The notes: generated from the letters alone by a model not told the origin. A stretch of DNA of 64,000 nucleotides from JAGPCK01 sp041675505 (GCA_041675505.1 JBAYTR010000001.1:124001-188000); one strand, 5' to 3'; counted from the first letter of the stretch, positions 18,235 through 27,683 are shown. Program-made: numbers and translations.

Positions 18235-18341
18235 GTGCACCAAAAAAACTCAATGCAGTGTCTCAAAACGGACATAAACCATCACTTATTTACCCAACGT
18301 AAACTCACAGGATATAATACCTTTATTAAAGGTTCGAAAAT

Positions 18342-18349
18342 TATTTTTG
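18342..18349 (+). promoter_or_regulatory. Candidate -7 box for the 18394 lipoprotein gene
   Basis: TATTTTTG matches TAnnTTTG, 44 bases before the start codon. No TTG box is present at the ideal distance. Confidence 0.4.
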
Positions 18350-18393
18350 GAGTTTCGACCAAAAAATAATTAATTGCATAAAAATAAAAACTT

Positions 18394-18981
18394 ATGAAAC
18401 AAAAAATTATTCTTTTTCTATTCTCTCTTGTCTTTATTGCAGCATGTAAAAAATCCGATGACTCAGAAACAACTCCTGCTGCCACCGGTAACAACATTAG
18501 TGTAACTATTGACGGACAAGCAAAAAAATTTGTAAGCAACTCCAATGGTTACAGCACCTTTGCTTTTGTAAACAAATCCGGGACCTCAGCCGCCTATCTC
18601 AGCCGTACTGCAAAACAAAACAGCGGTGTAGACCCCAACTCCATCACCTTCTCCAAAGGACTTATGACCTTACCTTCCAGCGGAGCTAAAATAGCTGACA
18701 GCACATTTTTCAACTATTTTAATACAGGAACTTACGTCTATGCAGGCCCATCAGGAAACGGTGTTGTAGTAACATATGTTGATAGTGACGGGAAGCAATG
18801 GTCAACACTTTTAGGTTCTCAAGGTGGTGGTTACTTTGCCATCAACAAAAAAACCACACGTTTTACAACCGGTAAGGCTTACGTAGACGCTCAAGGAGAC
18901 TTTTCATGCAAGCTTTATGATAGTAACGGCAGTTTCAAAACCTGCACAGGAAGTTATTTTACCGTTTTTGCAAACGAATAA
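18394..18981 (+). CDS. Lipoprotein of unknown function
   Basis: 195 aa. The signal peptide ends at the lipobox IAAC (Cys18) followed by KKSDDSE, an acidic stretch typical of exposed Bacteroidota lipoproteins. The mature part begins NNISVTIDGQAKKFVSNS, resembling small beta-rich lipoproteins of this phylum that often precede uncharacterised envelope domains. It has its own promoter-like box and a terminator, so it is probably monocistronic. Confidence 0.8.
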   Translation: MKQKIILFLFSLVFIAACKKSDDSETTPAATGNNISVTIDGQAKKFVSNSNGYSTFAFVNKSGTSAAYLSRTAKQNSGVDPNSITFSKGLMTLPSSGAKIADSTFFNYFNTGTYVYAGPSGNGVVVTYVDSDGKQWSTLLGSQGGGYFAINKKTTRFTTGKAYVDAQGDFSCKLYDSNGSFKTCTGSYFTVFANE

Positions 18982-19004
18982 TTCAGTTCCCACATATAAT
19001 GCTT

Positions 19005-19039
19005 AAAAAAAGCCGCACCCTTTATAGTGCGGCTTTTTT
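19005..19039 (+). terminator. Rho-independent terminator
   Basis: A 13-bp stem made by AAAAAAGCCGCAC and GTGCGGCTTTTTT with an 8-base loop, 23 bases after the lipoprotein gene stop. The A-rich 5' arm means it could also work on the opposite strand. Confidence 0.85.
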
Positions 19040-19057
19040 ATTGAAAAAATACACACC

Positions 19058-19088
19058 TTGCATACGCTAATCAATTCATGTAATTTCG
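19058..19088 (+). promoter_or_regulatory. Candidate promoter for the 19115 lipoprotein gene
   Basis: TTG at 19058-19060, a 20-base spacer, and TAATTTCG at 19081-19088, one mismatch from TAnnTTTG. The start codon follows 26 bases later. Confidence 0.5.
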
Positions 19089-19114
19089 TTATATAGAACT
19101 CTAACTTAACGAGC

Positions 19115-19612
19115 ATGTTTCAACATAAACCACTGCTGTATGTCACCATACTTTTGCTGCAAAGTTGCTTGCCGGATAAAGACCAGCCCAAACCTGCTGA
19201 TGTACTGCCCCCATACACCCAACAAGGAGCCAACACCATTGGCTGTCTTGTTGATGGACGAGTTTTGGTGCCGGGCTTTAGTATGGCCGATAAATACTTT
19301 GGTTGGAGTGCAGTTGACAACGATTTCACCTATTACATTCACAAAGATAATGAAAGAGTTTATGTCGGTATATGGGACGGTACAGTTAACGATACTGGAG
19401 TATATGATTTAAAATTTATAAGAGGAAAAAGAGAGGTTTACTATATTAATACTCAAATAGGTGGAGGAGATGCCATAAATGGTCAGTTACACATCAAATA
19501 CTGGAACAAGCAAAAGCACATTATGGCAGGTACTTTTTATTTTGATGTATTGAAAGGAGATTCATCCATCATTAAAATTACTGAAGGCCGTTTTGATATG
19601 ATTTACAACTAA
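19115..19612 (+). CDS. Lipoprotein of unknown function (GANTIGCLVDG family)
   Basis: 165 aa with signal peptide and lipobox LQSC (Cys18). The mature start PPYTQQGANTIGCLVDGRV is a motif I recognise from many small Bacteroidota lipoproteins (forms of TQxGANTFGCLVDG), but no function is known for them. The rest is predicted beta-rich. It stands alone between a terminator and the ABC-F gene. Confidence 0.78.
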   Translation: MFQHKPLLYVTILLLQSCLPDKDQPKPADVLPPYTQQGANTIGCLVDGRVLVPGFSMADKYFGWSAVDNDFTYYIHKDNERVYVGIWDGTVNDTGVYDLKFIRGKREVYYINTQIGGGDAINGQLHIKYWNKQKHIMAGTFYFDVLKGDSSIIKITEGRFDMIYN

Positions 19613-19676
19613 AAACTGATTGACGTGAAAGGATACGAAATACGATTCACGTACTGCTATACCAACAAAAATACCT

Positions 19677-19684
19677 TACCTTTG
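19677..19684 (+). promoter_or_regulatory. Candidate -7 box for the ABC-F gene
   Basis: TACCTTTG matches TAnnTTTG, 20 bases before the ATG. CTG rather than TTG lies 20 bases upstream of it. Confidence 0.55.
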
Positions 19685-19704
19685 CGCCTCATTTTTAGGC
19701 ACAC

Positions 19705-21339
19705 ATGATTTCAGTTTCCAACCTTTCTTTACGCTACGGTAAGCGCATTTTATTTGACGAAGTAAACATCAAGTTCACTCCCGGTAATTGCTACGGCATT
19801 ATTGGCGCTAACGGAGCAGGTAAATCTACTTTTCTCAAAATCCTTTCGGGAGAAATAGATGCCAGCACCGGTCAGGTTTCCATTACCCCCGGGGAGCGCT
19901 TGAGCGTGCTCAAACAAAACCACTTTGAGTTTGATGAGTTCCCTGTATTGCAAACCGTACTTATGGGCAATAAAAAGCTGTGGGACATTATGCACGAGAA
20001 AGATGCCATCTATGCCAAAGAAGATTTTACTGAAGCAGACGGACACCGTGCCGGAGAACTGGAATCACTCTTCGCTGAAATGGAAGGCTGGAACGCAGAA
20101 AGTGATGTCGCCAACCTCTTGAGTAGTTTGGGCGTAAAAGAAGAGTTGCATACCCAATTAATGAAAGACCTGAACGGTAAAGAAAAAGTACGGGTGCTGT
20201 TGGCTCAGGCTATTTTTGGTAACCCCGATATTCTGTTATTGGACGAGCCTACCAACGACCTTGATGTGGAAACCATCAGTTGGCTGGAAAATTTTCTGGC
20301 CGATTTTCAGAATACGGTTATTGTTGTATCGCACGATCGTCACTTTTTAGATGCTGTGTGTACCCACATGGCCGATATTGATTTTGGTAAAATTCAACTG
20401 TACACGGGTAACTATACCTTCTGGTATGAATCGAGCCAACTGGCCCTGCGCCAACGTTCTGATCAGAACAAAAAGGTAGAAGACAAGCGCAAAGAATTGC
20501 AGGATTTTGTGGAACGTTTTAGTGCGAATGCTTCTAAATCACGTCAGGCTACCAGTCGTAAGAAGTTATTGGAGAAATTAGTTGTTGAAGATATTAAAGC
20601 ATCTACGCGTAAATATCCGGGCATCATCTTCAGGGCTGAGCGCGATTGTGGCGACCAGATTCTGTTGGTGGAACACCTGAGCAAAAAAACAACTGACGGC
20701 ACCGTACTTTTTAAAGACATCAGCTTCACGTTAAACAAAGGTGATAAGGTAGCTTTCTTAGGCAAGGACCACATGGCGGTTTCAGCACTATTCGAAATTC
20801 TGATGAACGAAGAAGAAGAAGCCGACAGCGGTAACTTCACCTGGGGGCAAACCATCACACGCTCCTATTTGCCCAATGAGAATGCGAAGTACTTTAATGC
20901 GGATGATAACCTGGTGGACTGGCTGTGTCAGTTTTCTACCGAAAAAGATGAAACCTATATCCGTGGATTCTTAGGCAAAATGCTTTTCTCGGGAGAAGAG
21001 GTATTCAAAAAATCAAATGTACTCTCCGGTGGTGAAAAAGTACGCTGCATGGTTTCACGTATGATGTTAACCAATGCGAACTGCTTAGTATTGGATGAAC
21101 CTACCAACCACCTTGATCTGGAAACTATCACCGCGTTTAACAATGCGTTGATGGACTGGAAACACATTATACTACTTACCTCGCATGACCACGAGTTTAT
21201 GCAAACCATTGCCAACCGCATTATTGAAATTACTCCTAAAGGCATTATCGACAAGCGCATGACTTACGATGAATACCTTACTGATGAAAACGTGCGTGCA
21301 CAACGTGACAGCATGTACGGCACACATGTGGCTATATAA
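19705..21339 (+). CDS. ABC-F family ATPase (YbiT-like), ribosome-associated
   Basis: 544 aa with two ABC domains and no membrane spans. Domain 1 has Walker A GANGAGKST at 34-42 and Walker B ILLLDEPTNDLD, with a degenerate signature DLNGKEKVRV. A charged linker (about 240-310) is the usual P-site tRNA interaction motif region. In domain 2 the Walker A position is degenerate (FLGKDHMAV), but LSGGEKVRC and LVLDEPTNHLD are intact. YbiT-type proteins show this same pattern in my recollection. The family acts on the ribosomal E site; the precise role here is unknown. Confidence 0.92.
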   Translation: MISVSNLSLRYGKRILFDEVNIKFTPGNCYGIIGANGAGKSTFLKILSGEIDASTGQVSITPGERLSVLKQNHFEFDEFPVLQTVLMGNKKLWDIMHEKDAIYAKEDFTEADGHRAGELESLFAEMEGWNAESDVANLLSSLGVKEELHTQLMKDLNGKEKVRVLLAQAIFGNPDILLLDEPTNDLDVETISWLENFLADFQNTVIVVSHDRHFLDAVCTHMADIDFGKIQLYTGNYTFWYESSQLALRQRSDQNKKVEDKRKELQDFVERFSANASKSRQATSRKKLLEKLVVEDIKASTRKYPGIIFRAERDCGDQILLVEHLSKKTTDGTVLFKDISFTLNKGDKVAFLGKDHMAVSALFEILMNEEEEADSGNFTWGQTITRSYLPNENAKYFNADDNLVDWLCQFSTEKDETYIRGFLGKMLFSGEEVFKKSNVLSGGEKVRCMVSRMMLTNANCLVLDEPTNHLDLETITAFNNALMDWKHIILLTSHDHEFMQTIANRIIEITPKGIIDKRMTYDEYLTDENVRAQRDSMYGTHVAI

Positions 21340-21341
21340 AG

Positions 21342-22232
21342 ATGCGCTACGGGTTAACGTTTTTGCTGTTACTACTCGTTACAATTATACTCCTCAGTAA
21401 TAAAGCGGACACTGTTGCCTCCTTGCCCGGCTATGACTTCTCCCGTCCTGATGGACGACTCTTGTTGCCTCCAATTTTACATGAAATATCGGGTATAACC
21501 CTTATTGACAGTTCTACCATGGCCTGTGTGCAGGACGAAAAAGGGGTAATCTATATCTACGATTTACACTCCACAAAAATTAAACGCGAAATTCATTTCG
21601 GCACTGATGGAGATTATGAAGGATTGTGCAAAGTAAACAACACGTTTTATGTACTGCAAAGTGACGGAATTCTTTTCGAGGTAAACCAGATAGCCGGAAG
21701 GCCCCTTCAGGTAAAAAAACACCTTACTGATTTACCGGCCAACAACAGTGAAGGTTTATGTTACGACAGCAAAAATAAACGTCTGCTGATAGGTGTAAAA
21801 GGCAAACCCGGCAAAGGTGCGCAATGGAAGGACCAACGTTTGATTTATGCCTTTGACTTACAAAAAAAGCAACTCAGTGCTCAGCCCGTGTACACCTTTA
21901 ATCTGGAACAAATTAAACAGTTTGCATTAAAACACCGCATACAACTCCCCTTAAAGGAAAAAAAGAACGGAGAACTACCTGTAGTGAAACTGATGACCTC
22001 TGCAATTGGCATACACCCGTTGAATGACCACTTGTATCTTCTCTCAGCAACGGAACACCTGCTGTATATTTTTAACCGAACAGGTGAATTGCAACATATA
22101 GAAACACTTCGGGCTTCCCTTTTCAACAAAGCCGAAGGCATAACTTTTTATGCCAACGGAGACGTACTCATATCAAATGAAGGGCAAGAACTGCGGCCCA
22201 CTTTGCTCCGGTTCAACTACCTGAAAAAATAA
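21342..22232 (+). CDS. SdiA-regulated/phytase-like beta-propeller protein
   Basis: 296 aa, beginning 2 bases after the ABC-F gene and probably in its operon. A signal peptide or anchor (LTFLLLLLVTIILL) is followed by repeats such as HEISGITLIDSSTMACVQDEKG and NNSEGLCYDSKNKRLLIGVKG, characteristic of the SdiA-regulated family, a beta-propeller related to esterase-like phytases. The protein is expected outside the cytoplasm. No substrate can be inferred. Confidence 0.72.
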   Translation: MRYGLTFLLLLLVTIILLSNKADTVASLPGYDFSRPDGRLLLPPILHEISGITLIDSSTMACVQDEKGVIYIYDLHSTKIKREIHFGTDGDYEGLCKVNNTFYVLQSDGILFEVNQIAGRPLQVKKHLTDLPANNSEGLCYDSKNKRLLIGVKGKPGKGAQWKDQRLIYAFDLQKKQLSAQPVYTFNLEQIKQFALKHRIQLPLKEKKNGELPVVKLMTSAIGIHPLNDHLYLLSATEHLLYIFNRTGELQHIETLRASLFNKAEGITFYANGDVLISNEGQELRPTLLRFNYLKK

Positions 22233-22259
22233 GGTACAACGAAACCTTTACATACACGT

Positions 22260-22267
22260 TATATTTG
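22260..22267 (+). promoter_or_regulatory. Candidate -7 box for the second ECF sigma gene
   Basis: TATATTTG matches TAnnTTTG, 16 bases before the ATG. No -33 TTG at the right distance. Confidence 0.45.
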
Positions 22268-22283
22268 CTGTTCAACAATCGCT

Positions 22284-22847
22284 ATGCTGAATCCCGAAAA
22301 ATGGTTGGAAAAATACGGGGACTACCTCTATTCACTGGCCATGTTAAAAACAGGAAAAAAAGAAGTGTCAGAGGACCTGGTGCAGGACACCTTCGTTTCC
22401 GCCTTTGGTGCTATTGGTTCTTTTCGTGGCGGCAGTGCTGAAAAAACATGGCTGGTCTCTATTCTCCAAAATAAAATCACCGATTACTACAGAAAAAAAG
22501 ACGTGCTCAAAGATTCGGATGATTACCTCCAACAAACGGACACCTCTTTTTACAGCCATTTTTTCGAGACTGAAAGCGGACATTGGAGCACCGGCTACGC
22601 CTCAAACGAATGGCTGGTAACAGACAACCCTACTGAACAAAAAGAGTTCTTTGCTGTTCTTCATAAATGCATAGAAAAAATGCCGGCAAAACTCTCCGGT
22701 GTGTTTCTGTCTAAATTTATGGATGAAAATACTTCTGAAAATATTTGTAAGGAAATGAACCTTTCCCCGTCTAACTATTGGGTGATTATTCATCGGGCAA
22801 GATTGCTGATGAAAAATTGCCTTGAACTAAACTGGTTTATTAAATAA
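22284..22847 (+). CDS. ECF-type RNA polymerase sigma factor
   Basis: 187 aa. Region 2 carries SEDLVQDTFVSAF and the core-binding GSFRGGSAEKTWLVSILQNKITDYYRKK. Region 4 spans about 135-180 (MPAKLSGVFLSKFMDENTSENICKEM with a degenerate helix-turn-helix SPSNYWVIIHRAR). It is 9 bases upstream of a small Cys-containing gene, a normal sigma/anti-sigma layout. It is unlike the sigma factor at 15289-15852 in both sequence and partner. Confidence 0.88.
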   Translation: MLNPEKWLEKYGDYLYSLAMLKTGKKEVSEDLVQDTFVSAFGAIGSFRGGSAEKTWLVSILQNKITDYYRKKDVLKDSDDYLQQTDTSFYSHFFETESGHWSTGYASNEWLVTDNPTEQKEFFAVLHKCIEKMPAKLSGVFLSKFMDENTSENICKEMNLSPSNYWVIIHRARLLMKNCLELNWFIK

Positions 22848-22856
22848 GGTACGAAC

Positions 22857-23120
22857 ATGCATGGCGTAAAACAACTGTTCAGCAACTGTAAAGAAGCTAC
22901 CCTGCTCACGGTAAAAAGTGAAGAGGCGAAGCTATCTCTGCAAGAGCGTGTGCAGTTGAGTATACACCTACTGTATTGCAGCACCTGCAGACGTTTCAAA
23001 AAAGAATCTGATAAACTTAACGTGTACTTTATGCAACTCCATGAACACTTGCTCAAAGAACCACCTTATAAAATGAGTGAACAGTTGAAAGCAACTTTGC
23101 AATCGAAGTTGAAAAAATAA
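22857..23120 (+). CDS. Small zinc-finger protein, putative anti-sigma factor
   Basis: 87 aa, soluble. The segment SIHLLYCSTCRRFKKE has the HxxxCxxC spacing of zinc-binding anti-sigma domains. The protein has no membrane span, so if it binds the adjacent sigma factor it may respond to redox or metal state rather than to an envelope signal. Function is inferred from the pairing. Confidence 0.7.
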   Translation: MHGVKQLFSNCKEATLLTVKSEEAKLSLQERVQLSIHLLYCSTCRRFKKESDKLNVYFMQLHEHLLKEPPYKMSEQLKATLQSKLKK

Positions 23121-23196
23121 TATTTCAAAAAAAAGAATTGACTGATGTAAGGAATTACCAATATGTCCGTCTATACATGTACTAAATTGTTACAGT

Positions 23197-24279
23197 ATGC
23201 AACACACCAATTCATTTTACTTAGGCGCTATGTTATTACTGGCGACTACCATCACCACCGTTTTTTATGCCTGTGGCCAAAGCCGAACAGACAAGCAATC
23301 AAACACACAGAACGTACAAACAAAAAACAACTCTATGACAGATTCCATCATTAAAACCGAAGAAGAGTGGAAAAATCAACTCAGTGCGGAACAGTATTAT
23401 GTGCTGAGACAAAAAGGAACTGAAAAACCTTTTACCGGTGAATTGCTCATGAATAAAAAGAAAGGCATATATACCTGTGCTGCCTGCGGAAATGAGTTGT
23501 TCACGGATGAAATGAAGTTTGATTCACATTGCGGCTGGCCGAGTTTTGACAAAGAAATTGCCGGAGGAAAAATAAAAACACACGAAGACGTATCGCACGG
23601 CATGCGTAGAACTGAAATTACCTGTGGACGTTGCGGTGGTCACCTGGGGCATTTGTTTGATGATGGCCCCACTGAAACCGGCATGCGGTATTGTGTAAAT
23701 TCTGTTTCTCTTGAATTTATTGAGAAGGATAAAACAACCGCCAACACCATTGATACCATTACGCTGGGAGGTGGTTGCTACTGGTGCATTGAAGCCGTGT
23801 TTCAACAACTCAACGGGGTGTTGAGTGTAGCATCCGGATTTAGCGGAGGGAAGGTTAAAAACCCATCATACAAAGAAGTGTGCATGGGAACTACCGGCCA
23901 CGCAGAAGTAATACAACTTACTTACGATGCAAGTAAAGTATCGTTTGAAGAAATACTGCAGGTGTTTTTTACCGTGCATGATCCTACAACACTCAACCGA
24001 CAAGGTGCGGATGTGGGTACACAATATCGCTCGGCTATTTACTACCACAACCAGGCACAACAACAAACTGCAATGAGCATTATCGCTGCATTAAATAAAG
24101 AAGGCGCATACGCTGACCCGATTGTAACTGAAGTAAGTGCTTTTGATGTGTTCTACAAAGCCGATGCAAATCACCAGAATTATTACAACGATAATAAGGA
24201 TCAACCTTATTGCCGAATGGTGATACAACCCAAACTGGAAAAGTTTGAAAAAGTGTTCAAAGCAAAAATCAAGAAATAA
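23197..24279 (+). CDS. MsrB-MsrA fusion methionine sulfoxide reductase, lipoprotein
   Basis: 360 aa. The N-terminal signal ends at a lipobox-like VFYAC (Cys26), so the enzyme is probably anchored in the envelope. An MsrB domain covers about 50-180, with zinc cysteines in CAAC and CGRC and catalytic Cys166 in RYCVNSVSL. An MsrA domain covers about 186-350, with catalytic Cys194 in GGGCYWCIEA. Together these reduce both epimers of methionine sulfoxide, repairing oxidised extracytoplasmic proteins. The B-A order is the reverse of the A-B fusion found in some pathogens. Confidence 0.92.
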   Translation: MQHTNSFYLGAMLLLATTITTVFYACGQSRTDKQSNTQNVQTKNNSMTDSIIKTEEEWKNQLSAEQYYVLRQKGTEKPFTGELLMNKKKGIYTCAACGNELFTDEMKFDSHCGWPSFDKEIAGGKIKTHEDVSHGMRRTEITCGRCGGHLGHLFDDGPTETGMRYCVNSVSLEFIEKDKTTANTIDTITLGGGCYWCIEAVFQQLNGVLSVASGFSGGKVKNPSYKEVCMGTTGHAEVIQLTYDASKVSFEEILQVFFTVHDPTTLNRQGADVGTQYRSAIYYHNQAQQQTAMSIIAALNKEGAYADPIVTEVSAFDVFYKADANHQNYYNDNKDQPYCRMVIQPKLEKFEKVFKAKIKK

Positions 24280-24298
24280 ATTCACTGATAATAACATT

Positions 24299-25279
24299 AT
24301 GAAACATATTCTGAACAGCATCATCTGCCTGATGATGATTCAAACAGGCCTGGCACAAGTGCCGAAGACAACTGTGGTAGAACATTTCACCAATTCCAAT
24401 TGCAGTGTATGTGCTTCCAACAACCCCGGCATTTTTGCCACACTCCGAAATTATCCTGATGCCATACACCTGGCTTTTTACCCCAGCAGCCCGTATGCCG
24501 CTTGTATATTCTCGCAACAAAATACTGCAGAGAATGACCTGCGCACCTACTTGTACAACGTGTATGGCGGAACTCCGCGCCTGGTGGTAAACGGCATTGT
24601 CATCAGCAACACCGCATTAGGTGCATCTCTGAATACTGCATCAACGCACACAACAGAGTTTACGGTTAAGGCAAGTGAAAACATGCTCTCCAGCGATTCA
24701 GTTAAGGTGGATGTGGTTATCACTAAGGTTGCGGCTAACACTGCTAACACTGCCCTGTTGTTTACCAGTGTGGTGGAAGACACCATCTCTGTTTTAACGG
24801 CCAACGGAGAACCACGTCACTACAATGTATTTCGCAAAGCACTTACCTCAGCCGCGGGAAATACCATTACGCTTCCGGTGAATATTAATGACAGTGTAAC
24901 ATTCCAGTTCAGGTATAAAATTAAAAACGGATGGAACAGCTCGCGTTTAAGCTCTGTAGCTATACTGCAACATGCTACTACCAAAGCTACTTACAATGCT
25001 GCTAAATCTACGCGCTCAAGCGGTGGTACCACAGGCATTACTTCTGTAAACGGAAACTCCATTAACTTATATCCCAATCCTGCCAATACGTTAGTGTATA
25101 CGGATGAACTCGCAGCTTACGACCGGATAGAATTGTCGGATCTTACCGGCAAGGTAGTGCTTTCACAAACGCTGCCTTCCGCTTCTATTGATGTTTCCGC
25201 TTTACCTGCCGGCTTGTACGTTACACGGGTTTATGGCAAAACGGGAGTTCACGCACAACGATTGGTTATTCAGCATTAA
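24299..25279 (+). CDS. Secreted thioredoxin-fold-like protein with type IX sorting domain
   Basis: 326 aa from the MKHILNSIIC start, with a signal peptide cleaved near GLAQ. The N-terminal part has FTNSNCSVCASN, a CxxC pair (Cys35, Cys38) at the place expected of a thioredoxin-like fold, similar to Omp28-type Bacteroidota proteins. A middle beta domain and a C-terminal type A sorting domain follow (NLYPNPANTLVYTDE and ending in ARLVIQH-like residues). By family it is exported by Sec, then by the type IX system to the surface. Redox role is a guess. Confidence 0.83.
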   Translation: MKHILNSIICLMMIQTGLAQVPKTTVVEHFTNSNCSVCASNNPGIFATLRNYPDAIHLAFYPSSPYAACIFSQQNTAENDLRTYLYNVYGGTPRLVVNGIVISNTALGASLNTASTHTTEFTVKASENMLSSDSVKVDVVITKVAANTANTALLFTSVVEDTISVLTANGEPRHYNVFRKALTSAAGNTITLPVNINDSVTFQFRYKIKNGWNSSRLSSVAILQHATTKATYNAAKSTRSSGGTTGITSVNGNSINLYPNPANTLVYTDELAAYDRIELSDLTGKVVLSQTLPSASIDVSALPAGLYVTRVYGKTGVHAQRLVIQH

Positions 25280-25300
25280 CATTCCATAGATAGCTAAATA

Positions 25301-25338
25301 AAAAAAGAGGGAACCGTTTTCACCGTTCCCTCTTTTTT
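25301..25338. terminator. Bidirectional terminator between convergent genes
   Basis: AAAAAAGAGGGAAC and GTTCCCTCTTTTTT form a 14-bp stem with a 10-base loop. It is placed 21 bases after the T9SS gene and 16 bases after the stop of the convergent transketolase gene, and its arms suit termination in both directions. Confidence 0.88.
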
Positions 25339-25354
25339 ATGATCTGTTATCTGA

Positions 25355-26311
25355 TTATCCTTTTCGCGCTATGGCTTTTAAAGCAGCCTCTACAATATCC
25401 GGTGTATCTAATTTGTATTTCTTCAACAGTTCTTCCGGTACACCGCTCTCACCAAAGCTATCGTTCACAGCTACCATTTCCACAGGTGCAGGTGCAGTGC
25501 GTGCCAACAACTGGCAAATGCTGTCGCCTAAACCACCGTGGCGCTGATGCTCTTCTGCAGTAACCACGCACTTAGTTTTAGCTACTGATTTTAACACCGC
25601 TTCTTCATCCAAAGGTTTAATGGTGTGTATATTGATTACCTCGGCATCAATTCCTTTTTCTGCCAAAATATGTCCTGCTTCAATGGCTTTCCAAACCAAG
25701 TGACCCGTAGCAAAAATGCTCACGTCTTTTCCTTCACTCACCATCCAGGCTTTTCCAATTTCAAACTTTTGATCTGGTGCTGTAAAGTTAGGCACCACAG
25801 GGCGACCGAAACGTAAATACACCGGACCTTCATACTGTGCAATCGCAAGTGTAGCTGCTTTGGTTTGGTTATAATCACACGGGTTAATTACCGTCATGCC
25901 CGGCAACATTTTCATCAGGCCAATGTCTTCAAGAATCTGGTGCGTGGCTCCGTCTTCTCCTAAAGTTAAACCTGCGTGTGAGGCACATATTTTCACATTC
26001 TTACCTGAATAAGCTACCGACTGGCGAATTTGATCGTACACCCTGCCGGTAGAGAAATTGGCAAACGTACCCGTGAACGGAATTTTACCGCCAATGGTCA
26101 TACCCGCAGCTAAACCAATCATGTTGGCCTCAGCAATACCTACCTGAAAAAAACGCTCAGGAAAAGCTGCTTTAAACGCATCCATTTTCACTGAACCGGT
26201 GAGGTCGGCACACAGGGCAACAACATTTTCATTTTGTTTTCCTGCTTCCAGCAAACCTGCCCCAAAACCGGAGCGTGTATCTTTCTTATCGAGTATTTCG
26301 TATTTCTTCAT
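25355..26311 (-). CDS. Transketolase, C-terminal subunit (pyrimidine-binding and C-terminal domains)
   Basis: 318 aa. It has the pyrimidine-binding domain with the catalytic glutamate region FQVGIAEANMIGLAAG, then the C-terminal domain (EGKDVSIFATGHLVWKAIEAG). This half pairs with the N-terminal subunit at 27684-28526 to form one thiamine-diphosphate transketolase (pentose phosphate pathway). Split transketolases are well known in bacteria and archaea, but here a third gene sits between the halves. Gap to that gene is 3 bases. Confidence 0.93.
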   Translation of the reverse strand: MKKYEILDKKDTRSGFGAGLLEAGKQNENVVALCADLTGSVKMDAFKAAFPERFFQVGIAEANMIGLAAGMTIGGKIPFTGTFANFSTGRVYDQIRQSVAYSGKNVKICASHAGLTLGEDGATHQILEDIGLMKMLPGMTVINPCDYNQTKAATLAIAQYEGPVYLRFGRPVVPNFTAPDQKFEIGKAWMVSEGKDVSIFATGHLVWKAIEAGHILAEKGIDAEVINIHTIKPLDEEAVLKSVAKTKCVVTAEEHQRHGGLGDSICQLLARTAPAPVEMVAVNDSFGESGVPEELLKKYKLDTPDIVEAALKAIARKG

Positions 26312-26314
26312 GTG

Positions 26315-27679
26315 TTATAAATTGACAATGGTGGAGTAACCGGAACCTATATTAAATTCCTTCTCAAACGTGTAAACCGAACGGTTCATGTTCTTGGGGC
26401 GGTAGATGATTTTATAAGTACCCGGTTGTATGATAATGTTTTGTTGCTTGGTAGTTAAATCCAATTCGGTAACCAGTTCTATTTTGTTTCCTCTCATCTG
26501 GTAAATAGCACCCCACACATCGTTTGGTGAATTGATGGTGAGTTTACCCGGTTGCGGAATGCTTATGCTTGTTACACTGTTCTGGTTGATGATAACATCT
26601 TTCATGTAAATGCGGGGCAATGAAAGAATTTCTAAATCGTATTTTCCTACAATGTATTTGCGCGTAGCGTTAAAATCATGCAGAGTGAGTGTTTTCATAT
26701 CATTGCTTCGTCTCATTATACCCTGCAACTTGGGGTAATTGGTAATGCCCAAGCACGATAGTTTAAGGTAACCCTGCGGTGCATCAATGCCCACAATGTT
26801 GTGCTTACCGGGATTGAACTCCACTCCTTCGCGTGTTACTTCAGGTGTAGTGTGTACTACTATATTGTAAGTAAGCGAAGGATCAACGGCCACGGTATCA
26901 GGATAACCGCGGTCGTTGATGGTATGCATAAAGTTGTACATCATTTTACCGCTGTGTGCATCGTAAAAAGTCATGTTCACATTGGTTTCTGATGGCTTGT
27001 AATAAATATCCAACAGGTTTACCTGAACGGTGGTACTGTTGAGTGCCTGCGACACCACCACATTCAACGCTTTGGCAAATTGTGCCTCTGTTGATGCATC
27101 ATAATATCTGCCTACACATTCAAAGGCTTTTCCAAATTCTTCTGATGCACCCAAACCTATAATAAACGGTTTTAATGCCACTCCATTTTTTTGCAAGGCC
27201 TCAGAAACTGCACAAGGATCACCTTTACATTCTTCCAAACCATCGGTAATTAATATGATGATGTTGCGCGAAGTGCGATCAGGAAAATCATAGGCCGCCT
27301 GTGTGAGGGAATACGCAATCAACGTTGTACCGCGAGGTGCAATCTGGTACAGACGTTTTTTCATGTCGCTGTGGTTACCTTTTTTAAAGGGCACTTCGAG
27401 TTTGGTGTCTTTACAATTTTGTTCGCCAATGCTGCTTTGGTGGCCGTACACACGCAGGGCCACTTCCACATTCTGGTACTGGCTCAGGCTATCTACAATG
27501 CCCGATAACATTCTTTTGGCTACGTCCCAGCGGTTTTGACCTTTATCCATTTGCGCGTACATACTACCCGAAGCATCCAGCAAAAAAAGTATGCGTGTTT
27601 TATTGGGTGTTTGTGCCTGCAATGCTGCCGAAAACAACAGTACAAAAACAATGAGGAAAAAAGGTTTTAGTTGTTTCAT
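26315..27679 (-). CDS. Exported von Willebrand factor A domain protein
   Basis: 454 aa. A signal peptide ends near ALQAQ. The vWA domain, about residues 28-200, has an intact MIDAS start LLDASGSM (Asp35, Ser37, Ser39) and ITDGLEECKGDPC. Beta-rich C-terminal repeats follow, with no second recognised domain. The start is set at MKQLKPFFLI. A longer frame would extend into the upstream transketolase gene. It is 4 bases from that gene and 3 from the next, so the three are one transcription unit. Metal-dependent protein binding in the periplasm is the family expectation. Confidence 0.85.
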   Translation of the reverse strand: MKQLKPFFLIVFVLLFSAALQAQTPNKTRILFLLDASGSMYAQMDKGQNRWDVAKRMLSGIVDSLSQYQNVEVALRVYGHQSSIGEQNCKDTKLEVPFKKGNHSDMKKRLYQIAPRGTTLIAYSLTQAAYDFPDRTSRNIIILITDGLEECKGDPCAVSEALQKNGVALKPFIIGLGASEEFGKAFECVGRYYDASTEAQFAKALNVVVSQALNSTTVQVNLLDIYYKPSETNVNMTFYDAHSGKMMYNFMHTINDRGYPDTVAVDPSLTYNIVVHTTPEVTREGVEFNPGKHNIVGIDAPQGYLKLSCLGITNYPKLQGIMRRSNDMKTLTLHDFNATRKYIVGKYDLEILSLPRIYMKDVIINQNSVTSISIPQPGKLTINSPNDVWGAIYQMRGNKIELVTELDLTTKQQNIIIQPGTYKIIYRPKNMNRSVYTFEKEFNIGSGYSTIVNL

Positions 27680-27683
27680 GCGT

